Shown in pieces: positions 8,409 to 17,284 of a stretch of 64,000 nt of DNA. Position 1 is the stretch's first letter; each line of letters opens with the position of its first letter. The notes under the pieces are model-generated. The model did not search any database. It had not been told where the DNA came from and saw only the letters and a list, made by a program, of their open reading frames with translations. The stretch is from CAIUPE01 sp037131735 (GTDB lineage Bacteria > Pseudomonadota > Alphaproteobacteria > Rhizobiales > Beijerinckiaceae). Location: the NCBI GenBank assembly GCA_037131735.1, contig JBAXQM010000007.1:1-64000 (forward strand), given 5' to 3'. The translations under genes were made by a program, and so were the position numbers.

Positions 8409-10139
8409 ATGAGCGATCGTGTTTTTGATAAATCCAAATTGCCTAGCCGCTATGTGACGGAAGGCCCGGCACGTGCGCCGCACCGGTCTTATTATTATGC
8501 GATGGGCTTGAACCGCGCGCAGATGAGCCGCCCCTTTGTCGGCGTGGCCTCTTGCTGGAATGAAGCGGCGCCTTGCAACAACACGCTCATGCATCAGGCC
8601 CAATTCGTGAAAAGCGGCGTTGATGCGGCCGGCGGCACACCGCGTGAATTCGTGACGATCACCGTGACCGACGGGATCGCGATGGGCCATCAGGGGATGA
8701 AGTCCTCGCTTGTGTCGCGCGAAGTGATCGCTGACTCGGTCGAGCTCACCATGCGCGGCCACTCCTATGACGCGATTGTCGGTTTGGCGGGTTGCGACAA
8801 ATCACTTCCCGGCATGATGATGGCGATGGTGCGTTTGAATGTGCCGTCGATTTTCATCTATGGCGGATCGATTTTGCCGGGCACCTTCAAAGGCAAGCCC
8901 GTCACCGTGCAAGACGTGTTCGAAGCTGTCGGCAAACATTCGGTCGGCGCGATGAATGAAGAAGACCTCTACGAACTCGAAGCGGTAGCCTGCCCGTCTT
9001 CGGGCGCGTGTGGTGCGCAATTCACGGCCAACACAATGGCAACGGTGTCCGAAGCCATTGGTCTCGCACTACCTTATTCAGCCGGTGCGCCTGCGCCTTA
9101 TGAAATTCGTGAACAATTCTGTCGCACTGCTGGTGAGATGATCATGGATCTCATCGCTAAAAATATTCGCCCGCGTGATATCGTTACCCGCAAAGCACTT
9201 GAGAACGCGGCGACTGTTGTTGCTGCTTCGGGTGGTTCGACCAATGCCGCGTTGCATCTTCCGGCGATTGCACATGAAGCGGGTATCGAATTTGATTTGT
9301 TCGATGTTGCCGAGATCTTCAAAAAGACGCCTTACATTGCTGATTTGAAGCCCGGCGGAAAATATGTCGCGAAAGACATGTTCGAAGTCGGCGGTATTCC
9401 GCTTCTCATGAAGACCTTGCTTGATCATGGTTATCTGCATGGTGATTGCATGACGGTGACCGGCCGCACGATGGCTGAGAATATGGCGAGCGTGAAATGG
9501 AATCCCGATCAGGATGTTGTTTACGCGGCAAATAAGCCTTTGACAGTAACAGGCGGTGTTGTTGGCCTTAGAGGCAATCTCGCTCCCGAAGGTGCGATTG
9601 TAAAAGTCGCCGGTATGCCTGTCGAAAAGCAAGTCTTTACCGGTTCAGCACGTGTCTTCGACAATGAAGAAGCCTGTTTCGAAGCGGTGACAAAGCGTCA
9701 GTATAAAGAAGGCGAAGTTCTCGTTATCCGTTATGAAGGACCGCGCGGTGGTCCGGGCATGCGTGAAATGCTTGCCACAACAGCGGCGCTTTATGGACAA
9801 GGTATGGGCGATAAAGTGGCGCTCATCACAGATGGTCGATTCTCCGGGGCAACACGCGGCTTCTGCGTGGGCCATGTTGGTCCTGAAGCGGCCATTGGCG
9901 GCCCGATTGCACTCTTGAAAGATGGCGACATCATTCATCTTGATGCGATTAAGGGCATTTTGTCTGTCGATCTATCCGATGATGAATTGGCCCGCCGTAA
10001 AAAAGACTGGAAGTCGCGCGAACATGAATATGGTTCGGGCGCGATCTGGAAATATGCGCAAACGGTTGGATCCGCTCGAGACGGTGCAGTGACCCATCCG
10101 GGCGGCAAGGGTGAAAAATTCGTCTATGCGGATATTTGA
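8409..10139 (+). CDS. ilvD: dihydroxy-acid dehydratase
   Basis: IlvD dehydrates 2,3-dihydroxy-isovalerate and its isoleucine-pathway homologue to 2-keto acids, a late step in valine, isoleucine and (through ketoisovalerate) leucine and pantothenate synthesis. The three cysteines that hold the Fe-S cluster are Cys56 (PCNNT), Cys129 (AGCDKSLPG) and Cys201 (SSGACGAQFTANTM). The 576-residue length fits the shorter bacterial subgroup. The start has an AAAGG ribosome site. The gene stands apart from the other ilv genes, and its last 14 bases overlap the start of a Sel1-repeat gene. Confidence 0.95.
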   Translation: MSDRVFDKSKLPSRYVTEGPARAPHRSYYYAMGLNRAQMSRPFVGVASCWNEAAPCNNTLMHQAQFVKSGVDAAGGTPREFVTITVTDGIAMGHQGMKSSLVSREVIADSVELTMRGHSYDAIVGLAGCDKSLPGMMMAMVRLNVPSIFIYGGSILPGTFKGKPVTVQDVFEAVGKHSVGAMNEEDLYELEAVACPSSGACGAQFTANTMATVSEAIGLALPYSAGAPAPYEIREQFCRTAGEMIMDLIAKNIRPRDIVTRKALENAATVVAASGGSTNAALHLPAIAHEAGIEFDLFDVAEIFKKTPYIADLKPGGKYVAKDMFEVGGIPLLMKTLLDHGYLHGDCMTVTGRTMAENMASVKWNPDQDVVYAANKPLTVTGGVVGLRGNLAPEGAIVKVAGMPVEKQVFTGSARVFDNEEACFEAVTKRQYKEGEVLVIRYEGPRGGPGMREMLATTAALYGQGMGDKVALITDGRFSGATRGFCVGHVGPEAAIGGPIALLKDGDIIHLDAIKGILSVDLSDDELARRKKDWKSREHEYGSGAIWKYAQTVGSARDGAVTHPGGKGEKFVYADI

Positions 10140-11142
10140 GTCCATAAGACCAGGTTTGATGATTGTCCTACCGGCTATGATTTTAGCCGGTGGGGCCTTC
10201 ACCAATAGAGTCTATGCGCTCGACCGCAGTACAAATACTTCAACCGTTTCTTTGCCCAACGCGGAAAGCGCGTCCGATCAGGATGAGTCCGGATCCGAGG
10301 CAATCAAAACGGCCAAAGCGCCCGCATCAGTCATTACGCCTAACGGTACACTTAAGAGTGACGACGATCAGAATGCGTCAGCAGAGGCAGCCGATGGTCC
10401 TCCCAGCACGAATGATCTCACGAAAGCGCCGCTTGAAGCGTTGAGCTCGGTTGTCGATGCGACACGCAATGCGATCCGCTCTTATCTCGCTGGCAATAAA
10501 GACGAAGCCGTCAAATCGCTTGAATTTGCAGCCGATCAAGGTCATGCGCCCGCGCAATGGAAATTGGCTCGTATGTATGCCGAAGGCGATGGTGTGCCGC
10601 GCGATGATTTGCGTGCGTTTGAAACCTTTTCAAAAGTCTGTGATCGACACGCTGATGAATCACCTGACTCACCAACCGCACCATTCGTATCCAATTCCTT
10701 TGTTGCGTTGGGGTCGTATTATTTGAATGGTATTCCCAATAGTTCGGTGAAGGCTAATCCGGAACGCGCGCGGGAAATGTTTGCTTATTCCGCAAGTTAT
10801 TTCGGCGATGCACAGGCGCAACTTATTCTCGCCCGTCTGCATCTCGAAGGTATTGGCGGCACAAAAGATATGAAACAAGCGGTGCGTTGGCTCAATCTTT
10901 CAGCTGAAAAAGGCAATCGCATTGCGCAAGCTCAACTCGGACAATTGCTGTTTTCGGGCGAAGCAGGAATGAAACAACGCGCACGGGGCTTGATGTGGCT
11001 AAATGTTGCGCGCACGGGCGCGGATCCGGAAAAAGATGCGTGGATCATTGATGCGCATGAAGAGGCGATGGAAAAGGCGACTGAGGCCGACCGCTTTGCG
11101 GCCACTGCCTATGTTTCGCAGCGCGTAAAGCGCGCAAAGTAA
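10126..11142 (+). CDS. exported Sel1-like repeat protein
   Basis: This is a secreted or periplasmic protein built on Sel1/TPR-type helical repeats, which usually mediate protein contacts. With the ATG at 10126, the first 23 residues form a signal peptide (hydrophobic core MIVLPAMILAGGAF, likely cleavage after VYA). Residues about 30-95 are a low-complexity Ser/Ala/Asp linker. Sel1 units follow from about residue 125, for example AVKSLEFAADQGHAPAQWKL, ARLHLEGIGG and AVRWLNLSAEKGN. The frame also opens at a GTG at 10111. The gene starts inside the end of ilvD (14-base overlap), which suggests coupled expression. Its partner and role are unknown. Confidence 0.8.
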   Translation: MRIFESIRPGLMIVLPAMILAGGAFTNRVYALDRSTNTSTVSLPNAESASDQDESGSEAIKTAKAPASVITPNGTLKSDDDQNASAEAADGPPSTNDLTKAPLEALSSVVDATRNAIRSYLAGNKDEAVKSLEFAADQGHAPAQWKLARMYAEGDGVPRDDLRAFETFSKVCDRHADESPDSPTAPFVSNSFVALGSYYLNGIPNSSVKANPERAREMFAYSASYFGDAQAQLILARLHLEGIGGTKDMKQAVRWLNLSAEKGNRIAQAQLGQLLFSGEAGMKQRARGLMWLNVARTGADPEKDAWIIDAHEEAMEKATEADRFAATAYVSQRVKRAK

Positions 11143-11154
11143 TTTTTATTTTTT
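11121..11154 (+). terminator. possible intrinsic terminator at the end of the Sel1 gene
   Basis: A 5-bp GC stem (GCGCG with CGCGC, 11121-11135) overlaps the last codons of the Sel1 gene. Two T tracts follow at 11143-11147 and 11149-11154. The distance from stem to T tract is longer than ideal, so strength is uncertain. Confidence 0.35.
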
Positions 11155-11176
11155 CTGCTGATTTGTTCAGCGCGCT

Positions 11177-11962
11177 CTAAAATTCAAGATCAATTCTGAC
11201 CGGCACATGGTCTGAGGGCTTTTCCCACCCGCGCACATGGGAATCAATCGCCGATGATTTCAATCCATCAGCCGCTTGCGGTGATAGAACAAGGTGATCA
11301 ATACGAATACCATTATTCTTTTGCCACGCGCCCGCTTGATAATCCCAGAATGTATAGAGTTTTTTTGCATCGCTCGTCGCACGCACAGCATCGGTTAATC
11401 CGAGCGCCAAAAGCTCTTGCCATTTCGCGCGTGACTCAGGGCGATAGAGCGCGTCATTCACCCATAGATCAGGATGCTCCACATCGGCTGGTTGCGGAAT
11501 GATGTTGTAATCACCGGCGATCACAAATGCTTCCTCACGCATAAGCCATTTTTTTGCATGCGCAATGAGGGCTTCGAGAAAATCGAGTTTGTATGAAAAT
11601 TTTTCAGTGCCGAGCGGATTGCCATTCGGCGCATAAAGTGATGCCACGCGAACTGGCTTTTGTCCCTGAGGGGCAATCAGCGCTTCGATATAGCGTGACT
11701 GTGGTTCGCCGGGTTGATGGGGCAGGCCGCGCTGGCATTCTTCAATCCGGTGCTTCGACAAGATTGCCACGCCATTGAAGGTTTTTTGGCCGAGTGTTTC
11801 GACGTGATAGCCTAGGGACTCAATTTCGAGACGAGGAAAGGCATCGTCCATACATTTCAATTCCTGCAAACAGCAGACATCCGGCTGGGTCTCATTAAGC
11901 CATGCAGTGAGGTGCTCAATCCTTTGGCGGACTGAATTGACGTTCCAGGTGGCGATACGCAT
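11177..11962 (-). CDS. xthA: exodeoxyribonuclease III (AP endonuclease)
   Basis: XthA cuts DNA at abasic sites and removes 3' blocking groups during base-excision repair. The real start is the ATG at 11962, giving MRIATWNVNSVRQR. The frame stays open far upstream, but that stretch has no family similarity. The 261-residue protein shows metal ligand Glu34 in CLQELK, GDYN at 150-153, Asp222-His223 in RIDHLVLSP and the catalytic pair Asp251-His252 in DHVPV. A GGAAAAA ribosome site precedes the start. It is divergent from fabD and convergent with the Sel1 gene. Confidence 0.94.
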   Translation of the reverse strand: MRIATWNVNSVRQRIEHLTAWLNETQPDVCCLQELKCMDDAFPRLEIESLGYHVETLGQKTFNGVAILSKHRIEECQRGLPHQPGEPQSRYIEALIAPQGQKPVRVASLYAPNGNPLGTEKFSYKLDFLEALIAHAKKWLMREEAFVIAGDYNIIPQPADVEHPDLWVNDALYRPESRAKWQELLALGLTDAVRATSDAKKLYTFWDYQAGAWQKNNGIRIDHLVLSPQAADGLKSSAIDSHVRGWEKPSDHVPVRIDLEF

Positions 11963-12133
11963 GATTTTTTCCAGCGACAGAAGAATCGGGCAAGGGACAT
12001 TACGAGAGCCTCTCGATACTGACCAGACCGGCGATTTCTTACCCGGAAAGGGTCGCTCGCTTGACTCTTCCCGCGCCGTGGCCCACGAGCGCGCGGCACT
12101 TGGGCGCCAGGGGCGCTGTGGGGAGACGAGACG

Positions 12134-13081
12134 ATGACGGTTGCATTCACTTTTCCGGGGCAAGGCAGTCAGGCGGTTGGCATGGGTAAAGCCTTCGCCG
12201 ATAATTTCGCGGCAGCCCGTGCGGTGTTTCAGGAAGTTGATGACGCGCTGTCCCAAAAGCTCTCCTCTTTGATGTTCGAGGGCCCGGAAGATCAATTGAC
12301 GCTGACTGCCAATGCGCAGCCCGCTTTGATGGCGGTCAGCCTTGCAGTTTTGCGCGTTCTTGAAACGGAAGCCGGCATTACGCCAACAAAACATGCCCAA
12401 TTCGTTGCGGGCCATTCGCTCGGTGAATATTCAGCGCTTGCGGCAGCAGGAAGTTTAACCATTGCCGATACCGCGCGTCTTCTCCGTATTCGCGGCAACG
12501 CGATGCAAGCGGCTGTTGCCCCCGGTGTCGGCGCAATGGCGGCATTGCTTGGACTTGATTTTGATGCCGCTGCTGCAGTCGCCAAAGAGGCGGCGCAAGG
12601 CGATATTTGCCAAGCGGCGAATGATAATGGCGGTGGACAGGTTGTCGTTTCAGGCAGCAAGGCTACGGTTGAACGGGCAGTCGAACTCGCAAAAACCAAA
12701 GGCGCAAAGCGTGCCGTTATGTTGTCCGTATCTGCACCCTTCCATTGCGCGTTGATGCAACCCGCAGCAGATGCAATGGCAGAAGCGCTTTCAAAGGTCA
12801 CAATCTCGAAGCCGGTCGTGCCGCTCGTAGGCAATGTCACTGCAATTGCGGGTTCAGATCCCGAAGAGATCCGCCGCAATCTTGTGACACAGGTCACAGG
12901 CACCGTGCGTTGGCGTGAAAGCGTCTCTTATATGGCTGCGCAAGGCGTTACCCGCTTTGTCGAAATCGGTTCGGGTAAAGTGCTGACGGGTCTCGTCAAG
13001 AGAATTGCTGCCGAGGCTGAAGGTGTTTCGGTTTCGCAACCCGACGATGTGGCGCTTTTGCGTTCACAGCTCGGCGTTTGA
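12134..13081 (+). CDS. fabD: malonyl-CoA:ACP transacylase
   Basis: FabD moves malonyl from CoA to acyl carrier protein, the entry to fatty-acid elongation. The nucleophile is Ser95 in GHSLGEYS, and the catalytic His lies in SAPFHCALMQ near residue 206. FPGQGSQAVGMG at the N terminus is characteristic. The 315-residue length is normal. It is first in fabD-fabG-acpP-fabF, with a GGAG ribosome site. The 171-base gap to xthA should contain the promoter. Confidence 0.97.
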   Translation: MTVAFTFPGQGSQAVGMGKAFADNFAAARAVFQEVDDALSQKLSSLMFEGPEDQLTLTANAQPALMAVSLAVLRVLETEAGITPTKHAQFVAGHSLGEYSALAAAGSLTIADTARLLRIRGNAMQAAVAPGVGAMAALLGLDFDAAAAVAKEAAQGDICQAANDNGGGQVVVSGSKATVERAVELAKTKGAKRAVMLSVSAPFHCALMQPAADAMAEALSKVTISKPVVPLVGNVTAIAGSDPEEIRRNLVTQVTGTVRWRESVSYMAAQGVTRFVEIGSGKVLTGLVKRIAAEAEGVSVSQPDDVALLRSQLGV

Positions 13082-13104
13082 GATTTTAGTTCAGGAGATT
13101 TTCG

Positions 13105-13842
13105 ATGTTTGATTTGACAGGCCAATCGGCTTTGGTCACCGGCGCGACGGGTGGTATTGGTGGTGCGATTGCGCGGGCGCTGCATGCGCAAGGCGCAACG
13201 GTTGCTCTTTCAGGAACGCGGCGTGAGGCGCTCGAGGCGCTGGCCTCTGAATTGGGATCGCGTGTTCATGTCTGCCCGGCCAATTTATCTGACCCAGAGT
13301 CGGTTGAAGCGCTTGTGCCTTCCGCCGAAGAAGCGATGGGCGGGCTTGATATACTCGTCAACAATGCCGGGATTACACGCGACAATCTTTTCATCCGTAT
13401 GAAGGATGAAGAATGGTCCGATGTGATGCGGGTCAATCTCGATTCTGTATTTCGGTTGAGCCGCGCCGCTGCCAAGACCATGATGCGTAAACGCTATGGC
13501 CGGATCATTTCGATCACATCCGTTGTGGGTACAACCGGCAATCCGGGGCAGGGCAATTATGCGGCTGCCAAAGCGGCGATCGTCGGCATGTCAAAGGCGC
13601 TCGCTGCCGAAGTTGCTACCCGCAATATTACGGTCAATTGCGTTGCTCCGGGCTTCATTGCGACCCCGATGACCGACGTGCTGAATGAAAAGCAACGTGA
13701 GTCGGTGATGCAAAAGGTCCCGATGGGTCGTCTGGGCGAGCCGAGCGAGATCGCCGCAGCGACGCTCTATCTGGCAAGCCGCGAAGCCGCCTATGTGACA
13801 GGCCATACACTCCATGTAAATGGCGGAATGGCAATGATTTAA
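13105..13842 (+). CDS. fabG: 3-oxoacyl-ACP reductase
   Basis: FabG uses NADPH to reduce 3-oxoacyl-ACP in each elongation round. It is a classical short-chain dehydrogenase: TGATGGIG (12-19) binds the cofactor, NNAGITRDN is the FabG-type signature, and Ser139, Tyr152 and Lys156 form the catalytic triad. Length (245) is standard. It follows fabD by 23 bases, with an AGGAG ribosome site. A 275-base gap with a long hairpin separates it from acpP. Confidence 0.97.
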   Translation: MFDLTGQSALVTGATGGIGGAIARALHAQGATVALSGTRREALEALASELGSRVHVCPANLSDPESVEALVPSAEEAMGGLDILVNNAGITRDNLFIRMKDEEWSDVMRVNLDSVFRLSRAAAKTMMRKRYGRIISITSVVGTTGNPGQGNYAAAKAAIVGMSKALAAEVATRNITVNCVAPGFIATPMTDVLNEKQRESVMQKVPMGRLGEPSEIAAATLYLASREAAYVTGHTLHVNGGMAMI

Positions 13843-13851
13843 ATGAGTTAT

Positions 13852-13890
13852 GCCATATTTCTCAATCAATTTTTGAGAAGTTGGTATGGC
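13852..13890 (+). other. two-part hairpin between fabG and acpP
   Basis: An outer 6-bp stem (GCCATA at 13852-13857 with TATGGC at 13885-13890) encloses an inner 7-bp stem (TTCTCAA with TTGAGAA) closing a 7-base loop. It begins 9 bases after the fabG stop. No T run follows, so it is not a standard terminator. It may protect or attenuate the fabDG message, so that acpP can be made at a higher level. Confidence 0.55.
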
Positions 13891-14042
13891 TCGCCTTGGG
13901 CATTCGAGTGTGGTAAGCCTCTTCCCGATTGAACTCGGGGGCTTGACGGCGAGCAGTTAGCATCGTTTGAACGCTCTGAGGTTCAGGTTTCCTCTGGTTT
14001 TGCCTGCGGCCTTGGTTGTATTCGGCCGGAAGGTCCGGTTGT

Positions 14043-14071
14043 TTGAGGAAACCCGTGTCGGCGTTTGTAAA
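14043..14071 (+). promoter_or_regulatory. candidate housekeeping promoter for acpP
   Basis: TTGAGG and TGTAAA are separated by 17 bases and lie about 45 bases before the acpP start. The match is partial (4 of 6 at each box). A separate promoter is expected because acpP is normally far more highly expressed than fabD or fabG. Confidence 0.4.
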
Positions 14072-14117
14072 CAGTAAAAGCGTCGTCGCAACAGGAAGAC
14101 AGTGAGGATAAACGAAC

Positions 14118-14354
14118 ATGAGCGATATCGCAGCCCGCGTGAAGAAGATCGTCATCGAGCATCTCGGTGTTGACGCCGACAAGGTCGTCGAGAGCGCCAA
14201 TTTCATCGATGATCTCGGTGCCGACAGTCTCGACACGGTCGAGCTCGTGATGGCGTTTGAAGAAGAATTCAGCGTCGAAATCCCCGATGATGCGGCAGAA
14301 ACGATCCGCACCGTGGGTGACGCGGTCGCCTTCATTTCCAAGAAGGCCTCCTAA
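14118..14354 (+). CDS. acpP: acyl carrier protein
   Basis: AcpP carries growing acyl chains on a 4'-phosphopantetheine arm. The attachment serine is Ser37 in GADSLDTVELVM. The 78-residue acidic protein matches the family along its length. A GAGG-type ribosome site lies upstream of the ATG. It sits between fabG and fabF, and a candidate promoter lies 45 bases upstream. Confidence 0.97.
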   Translation: MSDIAARVKKIVIEHLGVDADKVVESANFIDDLGADSLDTVELVMAFEEEFSVEIPDDAAETIRTVGDAVAFISKKAS

Positions 14355-14405
14355 TCCCCCAATCGGGGTGATTAATCGAGGATGTCAGAGCGGGGAGATC
14401 AGGCC

Positions 14406-15671
14406 ATGCGGCGTGTCGTCGTAACGGGGATCGGCATGGTGTCGCCGCTTGGCGGCTCCGCGGAATCTTCCTGGTCAAGATTGCTTGCGGGCGAGAGCGG
14501 CGCGGTGAATGTCACGCGCTGCGACGTCTCTGATCTTGCCTCTCAAATTGCTTGTGAAGTGCCGCGCGGCGATGGCTCGGGCGGCACCTTTAATGCCAAT
14601 GATTGGATGGACCCTAAGGATCAGCGCAAGGCTGATGAGTTCATTTTGTTTGGTATGGCAGCTGCCACACAGGCCTTGGCCGATGCGCAATGGGCGCCGT
14701 CCACGGATGAAGATAAACATCGCACCGGTGTCATGGTTGGCTCAGGTATCGGTGGTATCGGCACGATTTATGAAACTTCGGTGACCTTGTTTGAAAAGGG
14801 CCCGCGTCGTGTTTCGCCGTTCTTCATTCCGAGCGCGATCATCAATCTTGCTTCGGGTTGGATTTCAATCCGTCACGGATTGAAAGGGCCCAATCACTCC
14901 GTAGTGACAGCCTGCTCGACAGGTGCGCATGCGATTGGTGATGCGTCTCGTTTGATTATGCTCGGCGATGCGGATGTGATGGTAGCGGGGGGCACGGAGT
15001 CACCGATCAATCGCATTTCGCTTGCAGGCTTTGCGGCTTGTCGCGCTCTGTCTACTGGATTCAATAATGATCCGAAGCGCGCATCGCGTCCTTACGACAA
15101 AGATCGCGATGGCTTTGTGATGGGTGAGGGCTCGGGCGTTGTTGTGCTTGAAGAACTCGAGCATGCCAAAGCACGTGGTGCAAAAATTTATGCCGAGATC
15201 GTCGGATATGGCATGTCAGGCGATGCCTACCATATCACGTCACCGGCAGAAGATGGTGATGGCGCCTATCGCTGCATGTCGGCAGCCTTGAAGCGCGCCG
15301 GACTCCAAGCTTCGGATATCGACTATATCAATGCGCATGGTACATCGACACCGCTCGGCGACGAGATCGAATTGCGCGCCGTCGAGCGCTTGCTTGGCAA
15401 TGACACAACCAATGCATCCATGTCGTCGACAAAATCGGCAACGGGCCATTTGCTCGGTGCCGCTGGCGCAATTGAAGCGATCTTCTCCATTCTGACCATC
15501 CGTGATCAGATTGTTCCACCAACGCTTAATCTCGACAATCCATCCGTTGAAACCGCGATAGACCTTGTGCCGCATAAGGCCAAGGCTCGTAAGGTTGATG
15601 CCGTCTTGTCGAATTCATTTGGTTTCGGAGGCACCAACGCCTCGCTCGTTTTCAAGCGATACGAGCCTTAA
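14406..15671 (+). CDS. fabF: 3-oxoacyl-ACP synthase II
   Basis: FabF condenses malonyl-ACP with acyl-ACP and is needed for the final elongation towards cis-vaccenate. The triad is Cys170 (TACSTGAHA), His311 (NAHGTSTPLGD) and His347 (ATGHLLGAAG). I use the ATG at 14406, which yields MRRVVVTGIGMVSPLG and follows a GGGGAG ribosome site. An ATG at 14382 would add eight residues without family support. The 421-residue length is usual. It is 51 bases after acpP. Confidence 0.95.
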   Translation: MRRVVVTGIGMVSPLGGSAESSWSRLLAGESGAVNVTRCDVSDLASQIACEVPRGDGSGGTFNANDWMDPKDQRKADEFILFGMAAATQALADAQWAPSTDEDKHRTGVMVGSGIGGIGTIYETSVTLFEKGPRRVSPFFIPSAIINLASGWISIRHGLKGPNHSVVTACSTGAHAIGDASRLIMLGDADVMVAGGTESPINRISLAGFAACRALSTGFNNDPKRASRPYDKDRDGFVMGEGSGVVVLEELEHAKARGAKIYAEIVGYGMSGDAYHITSPAEDGDGAYRCMSAALKRAGLQASDIDYINAHGTSTPLGDEIELRAVERLLGNDTTNASMSSTKSATGHLLGAAGAIEAIFSILTIRDQIVPPTLNLDNPSVETAIDLVPHKAKARKVDAVLSNSFGFGGTNASLVFKRYEP

Positions 15672-15734
15672 GCCCCATGGTCGCCGCAATTCCGGTGTTC
15701 ACGTCTTGAAGGCCGCATTGAAGTGGTGGAAGCG

Positions 15735-17222
15735 ATGACCGAAGAAAAATCGCCTATCGGAACGGACAAGACGGAACCGGATCAGCAATCGGTTACTGTG
15801 TCCGAACCCGTATCTCCGGCGATTACAGCTGAGCCAACGGCTCATGCAGAAGATGTGATGAAATCCGACGCTATCAAGAGTGAGGTGGACGCGATTTCAC
15901 TTTCGCCCGTGAGTGACACAGCGCGGACAAAGCCGCGCGGATTTATGCGCCGCATGATCGTGCGCAGTCCTGCAGCGGCTATCCATCCGGAGACGGTTCC
16001 TGAACCACCGCAACATATAGAGCAGGAACGAAAAGAACGACCGCTTACCAATTTCTTGAGTGGCCTTTTGTCATTCATTGCGATTTTTGCGGCTTGTTTA
16101 GCTGGACTGTTTTTGTTTGCCGAGCGCCAGATTTATGCGCCGGGACCGCTTGAGAATGACAAGGTTGTTCTTGTGCGCGGGAGCACCTCTGAGGTCATCG
16201 ATCGATTGGAACGAGAAGGCGTCGTTGATAAAGCATTTTTGCTGACACTTTACTGGCAACTCACGGGTCGCGCGGCGCAAATCAAAGGCGGCGAATATCA
16301 GTTCAAAAAAGAAGCAAGCCTCGATCAAGTGACGACTACACTCATTGAAGGCAAGACGATCAAACACTCATTGACGATTGCCGAAGGTAAAACATCTCAA
16401 GAAATCATCGAGCTTATGCTCGCCGATACAAATCTTGCAGGCGAGATCAAAGATATACCGAAAGAGGGAACGCTTCTTCCTGAAACTTATAAATTTGATT
16501 TCGGCATGTCGCGTTCGAAGCTCCTCGATCATATGACGCAAGAGCAAATGAAACTTGTGCGTGAAATATGGGCGAAGCGTGATCCGGACCTGCCACTTGC
16601 AAGCCCCCAAGACCTCGTCATTCTTGCCTCTATTGTCGAGAAGGAAACGGGTAAAGCGGATGAGCGCCCGCGTGTGGCCGGTGTATTCGTCAATCGCCTC
16701 TTGAAAAAGATGCGGCTCGAATCTGATCCAACCGTTGTTTATGGCTTGGTTGGTGGCAAGGGATCGTTAGGGCGCGGGCTGACGAAAGCCGAACTTGATC
16801 AATCAACACCTTACAACACCTACACATTACCGGGACTGCCTGCAGGACCGATTACCAATCCGGGTCGCGCGGCGCTTGAAGCAGTAGCCAATCCTTCACG
16901 CACTAAAGATCTTTTCTTTGTGGCAGATGGGACGGGTGGTCACGTCTTTGCTGAAACCTATGAGCAGCATTTGAAGAATGTTGCGAAGTGGCGGCAAATT
17001 GAAGGACAGAAATCTGAGACAGCACCGAGTGTGGCAACACCGGCAGCACCCGCCAACACGACATCAAAATCGACAGCAGCCAGCGATACACCGGACGCAT
17101 CAAAGACACCGACAACCGCCACACCTAAAGCTACGCCTCCAGCCAAAGCACCTGCAAAGCCGGTTAAGAAAAAGGCGACTACAACCGACGGCGGCGCGGA
17201 AGGTGCGACTGCCCCAGATTGA
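15735..17222 (+). CDS. mltG: endolytic murein transglycosylase MltG
   Basis: MltG cuts nascent glycan strands in the periplasm and so sets strand length. The protein has a cytoplasmic disordered N terminus of about 105 residues, one membrane helix at about 110-129, and the YceG domain with catalytic Glu302 in ASIVEKETGK. LPGLPAGPITNPG follows. The C terminus beyond about residue 430 is Ala/Thr/Lys/Pro-rich and probably disordered. The ATG at 15735 is chosen over a GTG at 15723. At 495 residues it is longer than E. coli MltG because of both tails. It lies 63 bases after fabF. The yicC gene that often follows mltG in related bacteria is not present. Confidence 0.92.
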   Translation: MTEEKSPIGTDKTEPDQQSVTVSEPVSPAITAEPTAHAEDVMKSDAIKSEVDAISLSPVSDTARTKPRGFMRRMIVRSPAAAIHPETVPEPPQHIEQERKERPLTNFLSGLLSFIAIFAACLAGLFLFAERQIYAPGPLENDKVVLVRGSTSEVIDRLEREGVVDKAFLLTLYWQLTGRAAQIKGGEYQFKKEASLDQVTTTLIEGKTIKHSLTIAEGKTSQEIIELMLADTNLAGEIKDIPKEGTLLPETYKFDFGMSRSKLLDHMTQEQMKLVREIWAKRDPDLPLASPQDLVILASIVEKETGKADERPRVAGVFVNRLLKKMRLESDPTVVYGLVGGKGSLGRGLTKAELDQSTPYNTYTLPGLPAGPITNPGRAALEAVANPSRTKDLFFVADGTGGHVFAETYEQHLKNVAKWRQIEGQKSETAPSVATPAAPANTTSKSTAASDTPDASKTPTTATPKATPPAKAPAKPVKKKATTTDGGAEGATAPD

Positions 17223-17284
17223 TATGTATTCGATCTTGGGAGCGTGATGCTTTCAGATCTGATTGATTGAGGAGTTCTGCTTCG

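Noticed and set aside
11963..12415. Upstream extension of the xthA frame by about 150 codons
   Set aside because: It runs into fabD on the opposite strand. The exonuclease family begins exactly at the ATG at 11962.
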